A DNA stretch of 64,000 nucleotides, from positions 137,243-201,242 of the forward strand of contig MGCS01000002.1 in assembly GCA_001790515.1 (NCBI GenBank), in the 5' to 3' direction. Below the pieces are notes generated by a model that made no database searches, was not told the origin of the DNA, and saw nothing but the letters and a program-made list of their open reading frames with translations. Origin of the DNA: Candidatus Saccharibacteria bacterium RIFCSPHIGHO2_12_FULL_44_22. Its GTDB lineage: Bacteria; Patescibacteriota; Saccharimonadia; Saccharimonadales; Saccharimonadaceae. Position 1 is the stretch's first letter. Each line of letters starts with the position of its first letter. Shown here in pieces: positions 25,129 to 32,874 of this stretch. The position numbers and the translations under genes were made by a program.

Positions 25129-27216
25129 TTATTGTGGTTTTCCAACTGATCCATCCGAGCTTCCACTTTCAGATGCACCTGTGCCGCCGCTCGTGTCAGC
25201 TTCTGCTCCGGATGTTCCGATAGTGCCACCGCCTGTATCGATCGATGATTCTGATCCCGAGCCCGCACCGTTCAACTGGATTCCTGTCTGTGATCCCGTC
25301 GCCGCGCTTGAGCTTTCCTCATGGCCATTCTGGCCGATCTGGTTTTGTATCACATTGATAACATCCGTAAGTTGACCTGCACTGACCTGTGGTTTTGTTC
25401 CCTCTCCGATATCCTGAGTGCCGTCATTCGCGTCGGTCCAGTGGAAATCGCCTGTCTTTGGCTGAAGATGTTCTTCTTCTCCACCGCCACCACCGCCGTT
25501 ATTGCCGCCACCATTACTGCCACCTCCGCCGCCGCCAGATCCGCCACTGCTACCACCATTGCCACTACCTCCATTAGACTGCTCATAAGCATAGGTAGTT
25601 TGATTATACGTAGTAGTTGCTTGTTGCGAATCATATGATTGCTCGTAATATACTGGAGATTGCTCGTACACAGGTGCAGGCGGTGTTGGCATTTCGACAA
25701 TTCGCTGGCCACCACACTCGTTACGGAGTTCAAGAACTCGGCGAACGCCATTGCCATCGGTAAATTCGATCACCGTCTTTGTTCCGCCACTATTAACATA
25801 GTCATCCCACGCAAGATCCATATTACCGTTGCCCATATTAACGCCATATTCACTGGCAATTGGATTGACGATGTTTTGCGTTGAAATGTGCGTCGTTGGA
25901 TCGTTGATGATTCCCATGACTTTTTCGTGCATTGATCCCATATCGCCAGGGGCTATTTTGAAATGCTCCGCAAGTCCGTTTGCCGACGCCATATCGTCAG
26001 GCAAATTATCGATTCCCATAGCACATGCGATCGACGCGAACTGCTCCGGACTGTCCATCCAACGATGCTGCGTCAGGTCATTGAATCCTGCGGGGCGACC
26101 ACCATCCAGATTTGGATCTGCATTTAAAGGTGGCCCCATGTCATGAATACCAAGTTTGTTGGGTGCATAGAACGGATTTTCTGATGGGTTATATGTAAAT
26201 GCATTGATCTGTTCAGTTTGAGCAAGCATCATATGCTCACCAACTTTGACATTAGGTACTTCCGTCGCTCCTGTTGGAACATGGTTGCCGAAGTTCGGGT
26301 TACTGCTATCGAGTGGCTTTGCGTTTGCAACACCGCTGCTCGCAGTATGCACCGCTGCACCGATGATCGCACCCGCACCGGCATAAAGCGCACCGCGACC
26401 AAACGCACGACGTACTTTCTTTTGACGACCTTTGATCTCGTCGTTGTACGATTCGCCTAGCGCTACCGTACCTGCGTCAATTAAGCTCTCGGCAGATCCA
26501 GCCTTCCACGCTTTTGCATCAAGCATTTCTGTGTCAACATCGTTAAGTGCTCGACCATTCTTGCCTTCTGCGGCAACAAATCCGCGGAACATGCGGCTAC
26601 CACCAGCGACACCCGCTGCGATAAATCCACCAGCAAGACCACCGGTTGCCATACCTGCAGCACCAGCAATCAGACCAACGCCAGCTACCTTCATGAATTT
26701 CTTTAGGCGACCACCACTATTCATCCATTTAACGACTTTACCCATTGGCGTACCTTCTAGCTTTTCGGTCGTTAGGTCACGAAGTTTCTTTTGTTCTTCA
26801 AACAGATATCCTAGCACTTCTTTTTTCTTGTCATCAAGGGATAGATCTTCGTTTTCGAGTGATTCAGCTAGCTTCAATCGGCCCAGTTCTTTTACCTTGT
26901 CGTTGTACGAACCGTGCACAGATTCGTAGAATTCTGCTGTGTCGCCTTTTTGCCGGTTCCGGACGCGAGTACCACGTTTTGCGCCCTGCCTCGCAAGTTC
27001 ATTACGATCTTTTGTAATCATTTCTTCTAGATATGCCATTCGATCAGCAGGATCGAGGCGAGCCTCAGCATCACGCTGCGCTTCGACGTCATCAATCGTC
27101 TTGACATTTTCGGGCATACCGACAGTCGTCACCTCTGGGTTATTGAGCGTATCAATAGACCCATGGGTATCTTTAAGTGGCTCGTCGAGGACGGCCGTGG
27201 AAGTTTTTTCCGACAT
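25129..27216 (-). CDS. Large orphan with glycine-rich membrane helices and Gly/Ser tail
   Basis: I start at the ATG at 27216, preceded by AAAAGGAAAA, because the upstream version would include the promoter. 695 residues. A charged N-terminal coiled region (1-165) is followed by a Gly/Ala-rich membrane hairpin (about 174-205) and a second apolar helix (277-299). A soluble domain (about 310-500) has a Cys-containing ELRNECGGQR segment, then a Tyr/Gln-rich stretch and a long Gly/Ser/Asn linker (about 535-590 and to the end). Architecture resembles the protein at 5414-7336. Function unknown. A surface or secreted role is possible. Confidence 0.7.
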   Translation of the reverse strand: MSEKTSTAVLDEPLKDTHGSIDTLNNPEVTTVGMPENVKTIDDVEAQRDAEARLDPADRMAYLEEMITKDRNELARQGAKRGTRVRNRQKGDTAEFYESVHGSYNDKVKELGRLKLAESLENEDLSLDDKKKEVLGYLFEEQKKLRDLTTEKLEGTPMGKVVKWMNSGGRLKKFMKVAGVGLIAGAAGMATGGLAGGFIAAGVAGGSRMFRGFVAAEGKNGRALNDVDTEMLDAKAWKAGSAESLIDAGTVALGESYNDEIKGRQKKVRRAFGRGALYAGAGAIIGAAVHTASSGVANAKPLDSSNPNFGNHVPTGATEVPNVKVGEHMMLAQTEQINAFTYNPSENPFYAPNKLGIHDMGPPLNADPNLDGGRPAGFNDLTQHRWMDSPEQFASIACAMGIDNLPDDMASANGLAEHFKIAPGDMGSMHEKVMGIINDPTTHISTQNIVNPIASEYGVNMGNGNMDLAWDDYVNSGGTKTVIEFTDGNGVRRVLELRNECGGQRIVEMPTPPAPVYEQSPVYYEQSYDSQQATTTYNQTTYAYEQSNGGSGNGGSSGGSGGGGGGSNGGGNNGGGGGGEEEHLQPKTGDFHWTDANDGTQDIGEGTKPQVSAGQLTDVINVIQNQIGQNGHEESSSAATGSQTGIQLNGAGSGSESSIDTGGGTIGTSGAEADTSGGTGASESGSSDGSVGKPQ

Positions 27217-27256
27217 GAAATTTTCCTTTTGTTTGTTTTTGTGGTGTACTGTATTT

Positions 27257-27285
27257 AATTTAGCACAAACATTATAAATTGTCAA
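27257..27285 (-). promoter_or_regulatory. Promoter of orphan-gene class
   Basis: On the minus strand: TTGACA (27280-27285), 17-nt spacer ending TGTGC, TAAATT (27257-27262). The leader contains AAAAACAAACAAAAGGAAAA. Confidence 0.7.
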
Positions 27286-27329
27286 TACATATCAACACGT
27301 ATACGAATAAATATCAATGCATAATAAAA

Positions 27330-27355
27330 CATCTCCCCGAATTGTCGAGGAGATG
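27330..27355 (-). terminator. Terminator after the 200-aa orphan gene
   Basis: CATCTCC and GGAGATG pair with TCG/CGA extension. On the minus strand the hairpin is followed by TTTTATT. Confidence 0.75.
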
Positions 27356-27375
27356 GAAGTGATTTGTTAAGTATT

Positions 27376-27978
27376 TTATTCTACTTTAGTGATCGTATCA
27401 GAGTTCGAGATGTTCGTTGAGTTAGTGCCAGCAGTATCTACCATTTGCTTTATTACTTCGCTGTTCGGAAATGGAGTCGAAACGATTGCCTCTTGGTTGG
27501 CAATAGATCCAACTGGATACGTTACAAACTGCTGGTCGGGTAAAGATGGCGGCATTTCAGGGAACGGTGGCATAACTGGTGGCGCAAACTCTGGTGATTC
27601 AGCAGTATTAGTATTATAGTCCGGTACTGATGGTATCGATTCTGGGTTGCCCGGCTGTTGTAAATTGCCAAGTTCACCATGAACGGGTTCACTAGCAGGC
27701 ATACTTTCGACCGTATTTGTATGTAATAGATCTGTTGTCGGCTGCGTTACCGATACTTCGTTTGCTTCTGGCTGTGGCGCTGGCTGGCTATTATGACCTG
27801 GCGATACTAAAGCACCAAAAGCAGCGACAGCTGCACCGATTTTTTTAGTAAGGAGCCCTTTGCGGGATTCTTGCTTTTTAGGCTGGTCGTGTTCCTGAGT
27901 GTTCTCGACTGGCTGCACGATAGGCTGTTCAATTTGTTCAGCCTGTTCAGCGGGCGTGTTTAATGGTTCATTGTTCAT
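27376..27978 (-). CDS. Pro/Gln-rich orphan protein, 200 aa
   Basis: A low-complexity, probably disordered protein (Glu/Gln/Pro-rich 1-38, Pro-rich from 60 on) with one short apolar segment (KKIGAAVAAFGALVSPG, about 45-61) that could be a membrane or signal-like helix after a basic stretch (KKQESRKGLLTKK). It would then have a long extracytoplasmic Pro-rich region. No family recognised. It belongs to the orphan promoter class, has AAAAACAAAAAGGAA in the leader, and ends at its own terminator. Confidence 0.65.
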   Translation of the reverse strand: MNNEPLNTPAEQAEQIEQPIVQPVENTQEHDQPKKQESRKGLLTKKIGAAVAAFGALVSPGHNSQPAPQPEANEVSVTQPTTDLLHTNTVESMPASEPVHGELGNLQQPGNPESIPSVPDYNTNTAESPEFAPPVMPPFPEMPPSLPDQQFVTYPVGSIANQEAIVSTPFPNSEVIKQMVDTAGTNSTNISNSDTITKVE

Positions 27979-28022
27979 GTTTTTTGTGATTCCTTTTTGT
28001 TTTTATTAGTAAAACATATATC

Positions 28023-28051
28023 ATAATACATTAATATTGTGTATTTGTCAA
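28023..28051 (-). promoter_or_regulatory. Promoter of orphan-gene class
   Basis: On the minus strand: TTGACA (28046-28051), 17 nt, TATTAT (28023-28028). Confidence 0.7.
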
Positions 28052-28063
28052 TGTCAGTACATA

Positions 28064-28098
28064 AAACAAGAGGTAGTCACGATGATTACCTCTTGTTT
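28064..28098 (-). terminator. Terminator of the groESL operon
   Basis: AAACAAGAGGTA and TACCTCTTGTTT form a 12-bp stem 20 nt past the groEL stop. Confidence 0.8.
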
Positions 28099-28117
28099 CA
28101 ATTCGTAGATTACTCTA

Positions 28118-29764
28118 CTAAAATCCCATACCACCAGGCATGCCACCACCTGCAGGTGCGGCTGATTCTGGTTCTGGAATGTCGACAACCAATGCACCCA
28201 TTGTTGCAGCTGTTGATGCGATCGACACCGCGTTCTGAACTGCTTCTTTGGTCACTTTGACCGGGTCGATAACTCCAGCTTTCTTGACATCAACTAGTCC
28301 CGCTGTCGGGTCGTTGACATCGACACCAAAGCCGACTTTTCCGGCTTCGACTTGTGCTAGAAGCGCTTCGCTGTTCAGTCCAGCATTTGCAGTGATCTGG
28401 AGGAATGGCTGACGAAGGGCGTTTTTGAGAATCTGACGACCGGCACTGATACTGTCCGCACCATCTGCATTGATACCTGCAGACAGATTAACCAGTGTCA
28501 CACCACCACCAGCGACGATACCTTCGGCAAGAGCCGCTTTAGTAGCCGCGACTGCGTCGTCAACACGAAACTTCTTTTCGTCGATCTCTGTTTCAGTAGC
28601 GCCACCGACTTTGATCACCGCAACTTTACCCGCTAGGGCTGCGGCTCGCTTCTCGTACTGCTCTTTGTCGTATTCGCTGCTGGCATTGTCAGCTTGAGCG
28701 ACAATCTGCGTCATACGGTCTTTGATAGCCTTTGCTTTACCCGCGCCTTCGATGATAGTTGTATTGTCTTTGCCGACAATGACCTTGCGCGCGCTACCAA
28801 CAACTTCTAGCCCGACGTTTTCAAATGTCAGACCTTGGTCTTCGGATATGACAGTACTGCCAGTGAGCGTAGCGATGTCTTCAAAGATTTCTTTGCGGCG
28901 GTCACCAAATGCTGGTGCTTTAACCGCTACGGTATTCAATACTCCCTTTAGTTTGTTGAGCACTAGGATGCTAAGCACTTCGCCTTCTACTTCGTCAGCG
29001 AATAGCACGACATCTTTTTTGCCAGCTTGCGCTAACTTTTCGATAATAGGCAAGAAATCCTGGACACTCGAAACTTTCTTGTCGGTGATGACAATAGCGG
29101 GCTTTTCGTAGACAGCTTCTTGACGACCAGTGTCTGTTACGAAGAATGGGCTAACCCATCCGCGATCGAGGCTAAAGCCTTCGACAACTTCTGCTTCAAG
29201 TTCGAGGCCTTGACCTGCTTCGACGGTCACAACACCTTCTTTACCAACCTTTTCGATAACGCCAGCGATCAGTTCTCCGATTTCCCGACTACCCGCAGAT
29301 ATAGTCGCAACCTCGGCAACACGTTCTTTTTTACCTTCGATACTTTCGGCTAGTTTGTCCAGTTGTTTGATGATGTCCGCGCCGGCAGATTCGATTCCTT
29401 TGCGAAGCTCTTGTGGATTGTGGCCTGCCGCGATCAAGCGATTCGCCTCTTTCAGAATATTGTAGGTCAACACAGTGACAGTCGTTGTGCCGTCGCCAGC
29501 AACCTTGTTGAGCTTGCTTGCTGCCGATTTGATCAGTTCTGCACCAACCTTATAGCCAAGCGTCGCATCGTCAGTTTCTGGCAAGTCGACAGCTTCTGCT
29601 ACCGTTACACCATCGTGTGTCACTGTCGGGCCACCGTAGCCTTTGGCGATCATCACGTTGCGACCCTTTGGACCATAGGTTACTTTGACCGCATCGTAGA
29701 GTGCTTTTGCACCACCCAATACGCGTTCGCGTGCATCGTCATCATAAAATACTTTTTTTGCCAT
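28118..29764 (-). CDS. groL: Chaperonin GroEL
   Basis: The 60-kDa chaperonin that forms the double-ring folding chamber with GroES. 548 residues with all family hallmarks: KVTYGPKGRNVMI near 28, the nucleotide loop GDGTTTVTVL near 87, GGGVTLVN near 415, and the C-terminal GGMPGGMGF tail. Its ribosome site AAGGAGGATAAATAATAATT lies inside the end of the preceding small ORF. Third gene of a CIRCE-controlled operon. Confidence 0.98.
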   Translation of the reverse strand: MAKKVFYDDDARERVLGGAKALYDAVKVTYGPKGRNVMIAKGYGGPTVTHDGVTVAEAVDLPETDDATLGYKVGAELIKSAASKLNKVAGDGTTTVTVLTYNILKEANRLIAAGHNPQELRKGIESAGADIIKQLDKLAESIEGKKERVAEVATISAGSREIGELIAGVIEKVGKEGVVTVEAGQGLELEAEVVEGFSLDRGWVSPFFVTDTGRQEAVYEKPAIVITDKKVSSVQDFLPIIEKLAQAGKKDVVLFADEVEGEVLSILVLNKLKGVLNTVAVKAPAFGDRRKEIFEDIATLTGSTVISEDQGLTFENVGLEVVGSARKVIVGKDNTTIIEGAGKAKAIKDRMTQIVAQADNASSEYDKEQYEKRAAALAGKVAVIKVGGATETEIDEKKFRVDDAVAATKAALAEGIVAGGGVTLVNLSAGINADGADSISAGRQILKNALRQPFLQITANAGLNSEALLAQVEAGKVGFGVDVNDPTAGLVDVKKAGVIDPVKVTKEAVQNAVSIASTAATMGALVVDIPEPESAAPAGGGMPGGMGF

Positions 29765-29769
29765 AATTA

Positions 29770-29916
29770 TTATTTATCCTCCTTATTTTCAAGTTCTCGT
29801 ATACGTTTTTCCATCTCGTGCATTCTTTTCGGAAGCAATATATACGCTTTTACAATTGCACCTACGATAAGCAAAAAGAATAGTGCACTAATAAATGAGG
29901 GTAGAAAAATGTCCAT
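29770..29916 (-). CDS. 48-aa membrane microprotein between groES and groEL
   Basis: A small ORF whose ATG overlaps the groES stop by one base (TAATG), so it is set up for translational coupling. Its last codons contain the groEL ribosome site. The sequence is one membrane helix (FISALFFLLIVGAIVKAYIL, about 8-27) followed by a charged, heptad-like tail (KRMHEMEKRIRELENKED), i.e. an anchor plus a short coiled coil. I know of no standard groESL operon gene like this. The overlap, exact fit and residue pattern support it as real. Function is unknown. A membrane tether or stress regulator is conceivable. Confidence 0.75.
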   Translation of the reverse strand: MDIFLPSFISALFFLLIVGAIVKAYILLPKRMHEMEKRIRELENKEDK

Positions 29917-30179
29917 TAGACAGTTGCGAGAACGTCTTCTTCTTTGATGATCAGATAATCAGTACCGTCGATTTTGAGTTCGGTGACATTGTACCCACCG
30001 TAGACAATTTTGTCGCCAACTTTGACACCTTTTACGTCTGGACCAACGGCTTTTACTTCGCATAATACTGCTTTTTCTTGGGCAGCATCGGGTAAATAAA
30101 TACCGCTAGCAGTCTTGGTCTTGATTTCATCTCGTACGGCAACCACGCGATCAGCGAGCGGTTTGATTGGTGTACTCAT
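29916..30179 (-). CDS. groS: Co-chaperonin GroES
   Basis: 87 residues, the GroEL lid. It shows PLADRVVAV (8-16), the mobile loop region with SGIYLPDAAQEK (about 25-36), VGDKIVYGGYN (about 57-67) and the closing IIKEEDVLA. A GGAGG ribosome site precedes the ATG. First gene of the operon, controlled by the CIRCE element at 30229-30255. Confidence 0.97.
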   Translation of the reverse strand: MSTPIKPLADRVVAVRDEIKTKTASGIYLPDAAQEKAVLCEVKAVGPDVKGVKVGDKIVYGGYNVTELKIDGTDYLIIKEEDVLATV

Positions 30180-30212
30180 GTGATTTCCTCCGTTTTTTTA
30201 ACTTGTGTATCC

Positions 30213-30255
30213 ATTGTAAACAAAAAAATTAGCACTTGCAAGGTGCGAGTGCTAA
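30213..30255 (-). promoter_or_regulatory. groES promoter with CIRCE operator (HrcA site)
   Basis: TTAGCACTT, 9 nt, GAGTGCTAA (30229-30255) matches the CIRCE consensus with one mismatch in the left arm. The minus-strand promoter TTGCAA (30236-30241), 17 nt, TACAAT (30213-30218) overlaps it. HrcA repression relieved by heat is the established meaning. hrcA is not in this window. Confidence 0.9.
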
Positions 30256-30278
30256 TTTTTGAATAAATTTGTGAGTGT

Positions 30279-30312
30279 CCGTCAGTCGCAGCTAGGCAGC
30301 CGCGACTGACGG
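30279..30312 (-). terminator. Hairpin after the 143-aa ORFan
   Basis: CCGTCAGTCGC and GCGACTGACGG form an 11-bp GC-rich stem. On the minus strand it comes just after the stop at 30326 and before CIRCE. There is no T-run. Confidence 0.5.
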
Positions 30313-30325
30313 GATGATGTCACAC

Positions 30326-30757
30326 TCAGATGAGATCGAGTGTCTCGCGCGCTACTTCGTCTAGGAGACGGGAGTCGGAACACTCAACGATCTTTGCAAC
30401 CGACACGCATAGCAGTGATACCGACAGTGCGACCGACCTGGATCCTGTCGGAATTACCGGTGTCGGCACGATATCGCGGAACAGCACCATAGCACCAAGC
30501 GTACTACTCGCACTTTTGACAACATTCTTTGCAATGTCCCGTCCAAGATGAGGGTATGTTCCTGTGTCAAACCCCCTCGTAACTTCTTCGACGACAGAGC
30601 CATTCGACCCAATCACACATCGAGGTATCAGCGCGACAATGCCGCGTGCGATCGAACTCGCATCGTCCAGTTGATCGCCTTCAGCAAGCTGAGCGAACGC
30701 AATCGATGCTCGTTGCAAATCCTGCAAGACATCTCCTTCATTAGAGGTGACAGTCAC
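30326..30757 (-). CDS. ORFan, 143 aa
   Basis: A mostly helical soluble protein (residues 10-55 and 75-143 alanine/valine-rich helices) of unknown family. It starts with GTG at 30757. A TATACT -10 element lies about 25 nt upstream. The GC-rich codon use and hairpin end resemble the ORFan at 21425. The long apolar helix SVALSVSLLCVSVAKIVE could be buried or membrane-associated. Confidence 0.55.
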   Translation of the reverse strand: MTVTSNEGDVLQDLQRASIAFAQLAEGDQLDDASSIARGIVALIPRCVIGSNGSVVEEVTRGFDTGTYPHLGRDIAKNVVKSASSTLGAMVLFRDIVPTPVIPTGSRSVALSVSLLCVSVAKIVECSDSRLLDEVARETLDLI

Positions 30758-30912
30758 GACGCTTTGTCATGACCCATATCTTAGTATAACATGGACGGCT
30801 TGGCAAAAAAGACTGTTGCATGGTGTAGTATGTTTAATGACTGCTCACACTGGCAAAGCAGGGATATCTAGAATAAGTTGAAGCTCGCTGCCAATGGCGT
30901 CCCTGCGTAAAA

Positions 30913-31350
30913 CTAGCTAGCGTTTGTTAGCTCGCCTTTGACAGCAGCTGGAACGAAGTTACCCGATTCGACAAGGTCGGCGATTTCGATAAGACCATTG
31001 TCACTATTGATTGCAATGGCATTTTCTTGAAATAGTCGGATTGTTTCCATGTTTTGCAGGTCATCACGCGCAACCAAGACACCGCCCGCTGTTTTTGCGG
31101 CAGCATTAATCTGCACTAGCTTTTCAAGATCGCCCTGACCACCATCAAGCACGTCTCGCCCCTGCAAGCGAAGCCCTTCGATGACCGCATGAACAATAGG
31201 CTGCGACGCAACAGGATCGTTTACCACAACAACCGTGCCGTCTTCGGGAAGCCAATCAGCAAAGGCTTTTCCTACGTTCCATGCGTATTCTGGCGTTAAT
31301 GAGTCGTCAATGCGACCGCGTATATCAAATCCTGAAAATATAATGCTCAT
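30913..31350 (-). CDS. Stand-alone phosphohexomutase domain 1 lacking the serine loop
   Basis: 145 residues that follow the N-terminal domain of alpha-D-phosphohexomutases (phosphomannomutase/phosphoglucomutase): GFDIRGRIDDSLTPEYAWNVG at the start, VVVVNDP near 40, HAVIEGLRLQGRDVLDGG near 54, and GGVLVARDD near 89. In the enzymes the last segment is GG..ITASHNP with the phosphoserine. Here the serine and histidine are absent and the chain stops after one domain. It is probably not a mutase. It could be a regulatory, binding or decaying domain. TACACT lies 7 nt before the ATG (leaderless type). Confidence 0.75.
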   Translation of the reverse strand: MSIIFSGFDIRGRIDDSLTPEYAWNVGKAFADWLPEDGTVVVVNDPVASQPIVHAVIEGLRLQGRDVLDGGQGDLEKLVQINAAAKTAGGVLVARDDLQNMETIRLFQENAIAINSDNGLIEIADLVESGNFVPAAVKGELTNAS

Positions 31351-31434
31351 ACGTACTAGTGTACCATGATTTGAATACCTCTGTCAGGGTTGATCGTAGT
31401 CAGCCTGGATAGTTTCGCGTACAATAGACCTATT

Positions 31435-32475
31435 ATGAATATCCGCTTGGCCACTGATGACGAAATTGCAAAATGGAATGATTACATTATCGCTAACCCC
31501 GATAACGGCAACGTATTTCAGGGTGCAGAATTTGCCAAGCAGAAAGAACAGGGCGGTTGGCTGACCGTTCATTTGTTCGCCGACGACGTTGCGGTAACAG
31601 TTTTGCAGAAACTTGTGTTTGGACTGGGACGATTTTGGTATATTCCCAAAGGACCAGGCATTATCAACACCGAATCATTGGCACAATTTACTGCGGCGAT
31701 GCAGACATTCGCAAAAAAACATGGTGCATTCGTCGTTAAAATAGAACCTGAATTGCTTAAAACACCATCAGTCGTTGCTGCGTTGCCACAGCTAGGATTG
31801 ATTCCTACCACCCCTATTCAGCCAAACTTTTCCACAGTGACTGTGGACATCTCTGGCGACCTATCCACAGTACTCGCAGATCTTAATCAAAAGGGGCGTC
31901 ATGCAATTCGCCGTGCCGAACGAGATGGAGTCGTTGTACAGCGCGTCGATGCGACTGACGAAAACTGCGAAGCGTTCTACTCTTTGCTAGCTGAAACTGC
32001 CGCAGGATCGTTCACTATTCGATCGTATGATTATTACCGAACGTTTTGGCAGCAATACCAATCAGCCGGGCTTGGGCAACTGTTTTTTGCACATGTCGAT
32101 GGTGTCATCGTGGCAGCTGCGTTTGCACTCATACTAGGTACAAAAAGCACCTACAAAGATGGTGCAAGTGTTCGAGAACGATCTGTCTATGGCGCTAGTC
32201 ATCTGTTGCAGTGGCATGTCATACAATGGGCAAAAGAAAACGGGTCTGTCATTCACGATCTCTGTGGTGCACCGCCCAGTGACCAGATAACAAACCAGCA
32301 GCATCCGCATTATGGCATCGGTCGATTCAAAACGAGCTTTAATAAACAAGTGACTGATTACGTTGGTGCGTACGACATCCCCGTCAAACCCCTCGCCTAC
32401 ACTATCTGGCGCAAAGTTGGCGAACGTATTGTCATGAAACTCCACCGCCAAATGCACCACGAATCCTGGTATTAA
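31435..32475 (+). CDS. FemAB-family aminoacyltransferase
   Basis: 346 residues of the FemABX family, which adds amino acids from charged tRNA to the peptidoglycan stem or bridge. Landmarks are FQGAEFAKQKEQGGWLTV (about 25-42), YIPKGPG near 65, LNQKGRHAIRRAERDGV near 145 and KDGAS near 240 with the following HLLQWHVIQWAKENG. The ATG at 31435 lies 9 nt after TACAAT, without a ribosome site. A second family member is at 35586. Together they suggest a branched or interpeptide-bridged wall, consistent with a Gram-positive type envelope. Confidence 0.9.
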   Translation: MNIRLATDDEIAKWNDYIIANPDNGNVFQGAEFAKQKEQGGWLTVHLFADDVAVTVLQKLVFGLGRFWYIPKGPGIINTESLAQFTAAMQTFAKKHGAFVVKIEPELLKTPSVVAALPQLGLIPTTPIQPNFSTVTVDISGDLSTVLADLNQKGRHAIRRAERDGVVVQRVDATDENCEAFYSLLAETAAGSFTIRSYDYYRTFWQQYQSAGLGQLFFAHVDGVIVAAAFALILGTKSTYKDGASVRERSVYGASHLLQWHVIQWAKENGSVIHDLCGAPPSDQITNQQHPHYGIGRFKTSFNKQVTDYVGAYDIPVKPLAYTIWRKVGERIVMKLHRQMHHESWY

Positions 32476-32477
32476 AA

Positions 32478-32847
32478 CATCGCAGTTCTACTGCGTAAAT
32501 ATACATTAACTTCCCCGTGACATCTGGACTGACCCGAGAACTCCGCAGTACAATAGCTGGAGTCATTTGCGAGGACTTGTCAAAAATCCGTAACTAAAAT
32601 TATTATTTTTGACCACCCTTTAGGGTGTTCCGCAGCAACCAGTTATTGTACTGCGGAGTTCTCGGTGGAAGGAAGCAGTCACAAGTTCTTTTGCTTCTTT
32701 TCGTTCGATAACGAAAAGAAGACGTTTTGTTACTTTTTGGTACAAAAGTAAGGGTTAAGTCTTTTGGTTCTTTGGCAAAAAAGAACAATAACAAATGAAT
32801 TAGTTGATGATGGTATACCTAGATTCCAGATCAAGTCTGGAATGACG
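32478..32847. repeat. Dispersed structured repeat, copy B
   Basis: About 370 nt in the convergent gap between the FemAB gene and valS. It has the same order of elements as copy A (18770-19113): CGCAGT/ACTGCG, a long outer stem (32537-32561 with 32640-32664, 25 bp with one G-T pair), GTCAAAAAT/ATTTTTGAC, CACCC/GGGTG, then CTTCTTTTCGTT/AACGAAAAGAAG, TTACTTTT/AAAAGTAA, a TTCTTT hairpin and TTCCAGA/TCTGGAA. The central 16 bp of the outer stem have a completely different sequence from copy A yet remain paired. Confidence 0.8.
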
Positions 32848-32874
32848 ACAGCGACGGAAAGAGCATTCACTTCC

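Noticed and set aside
25181-25638. Plus-strand ORFs opposite the Gly/Ser tail of the 25129 gene
   Set aside because: They mirror the low-complexity codons of the real minus-strand gene and have no ribosome site or promoter.
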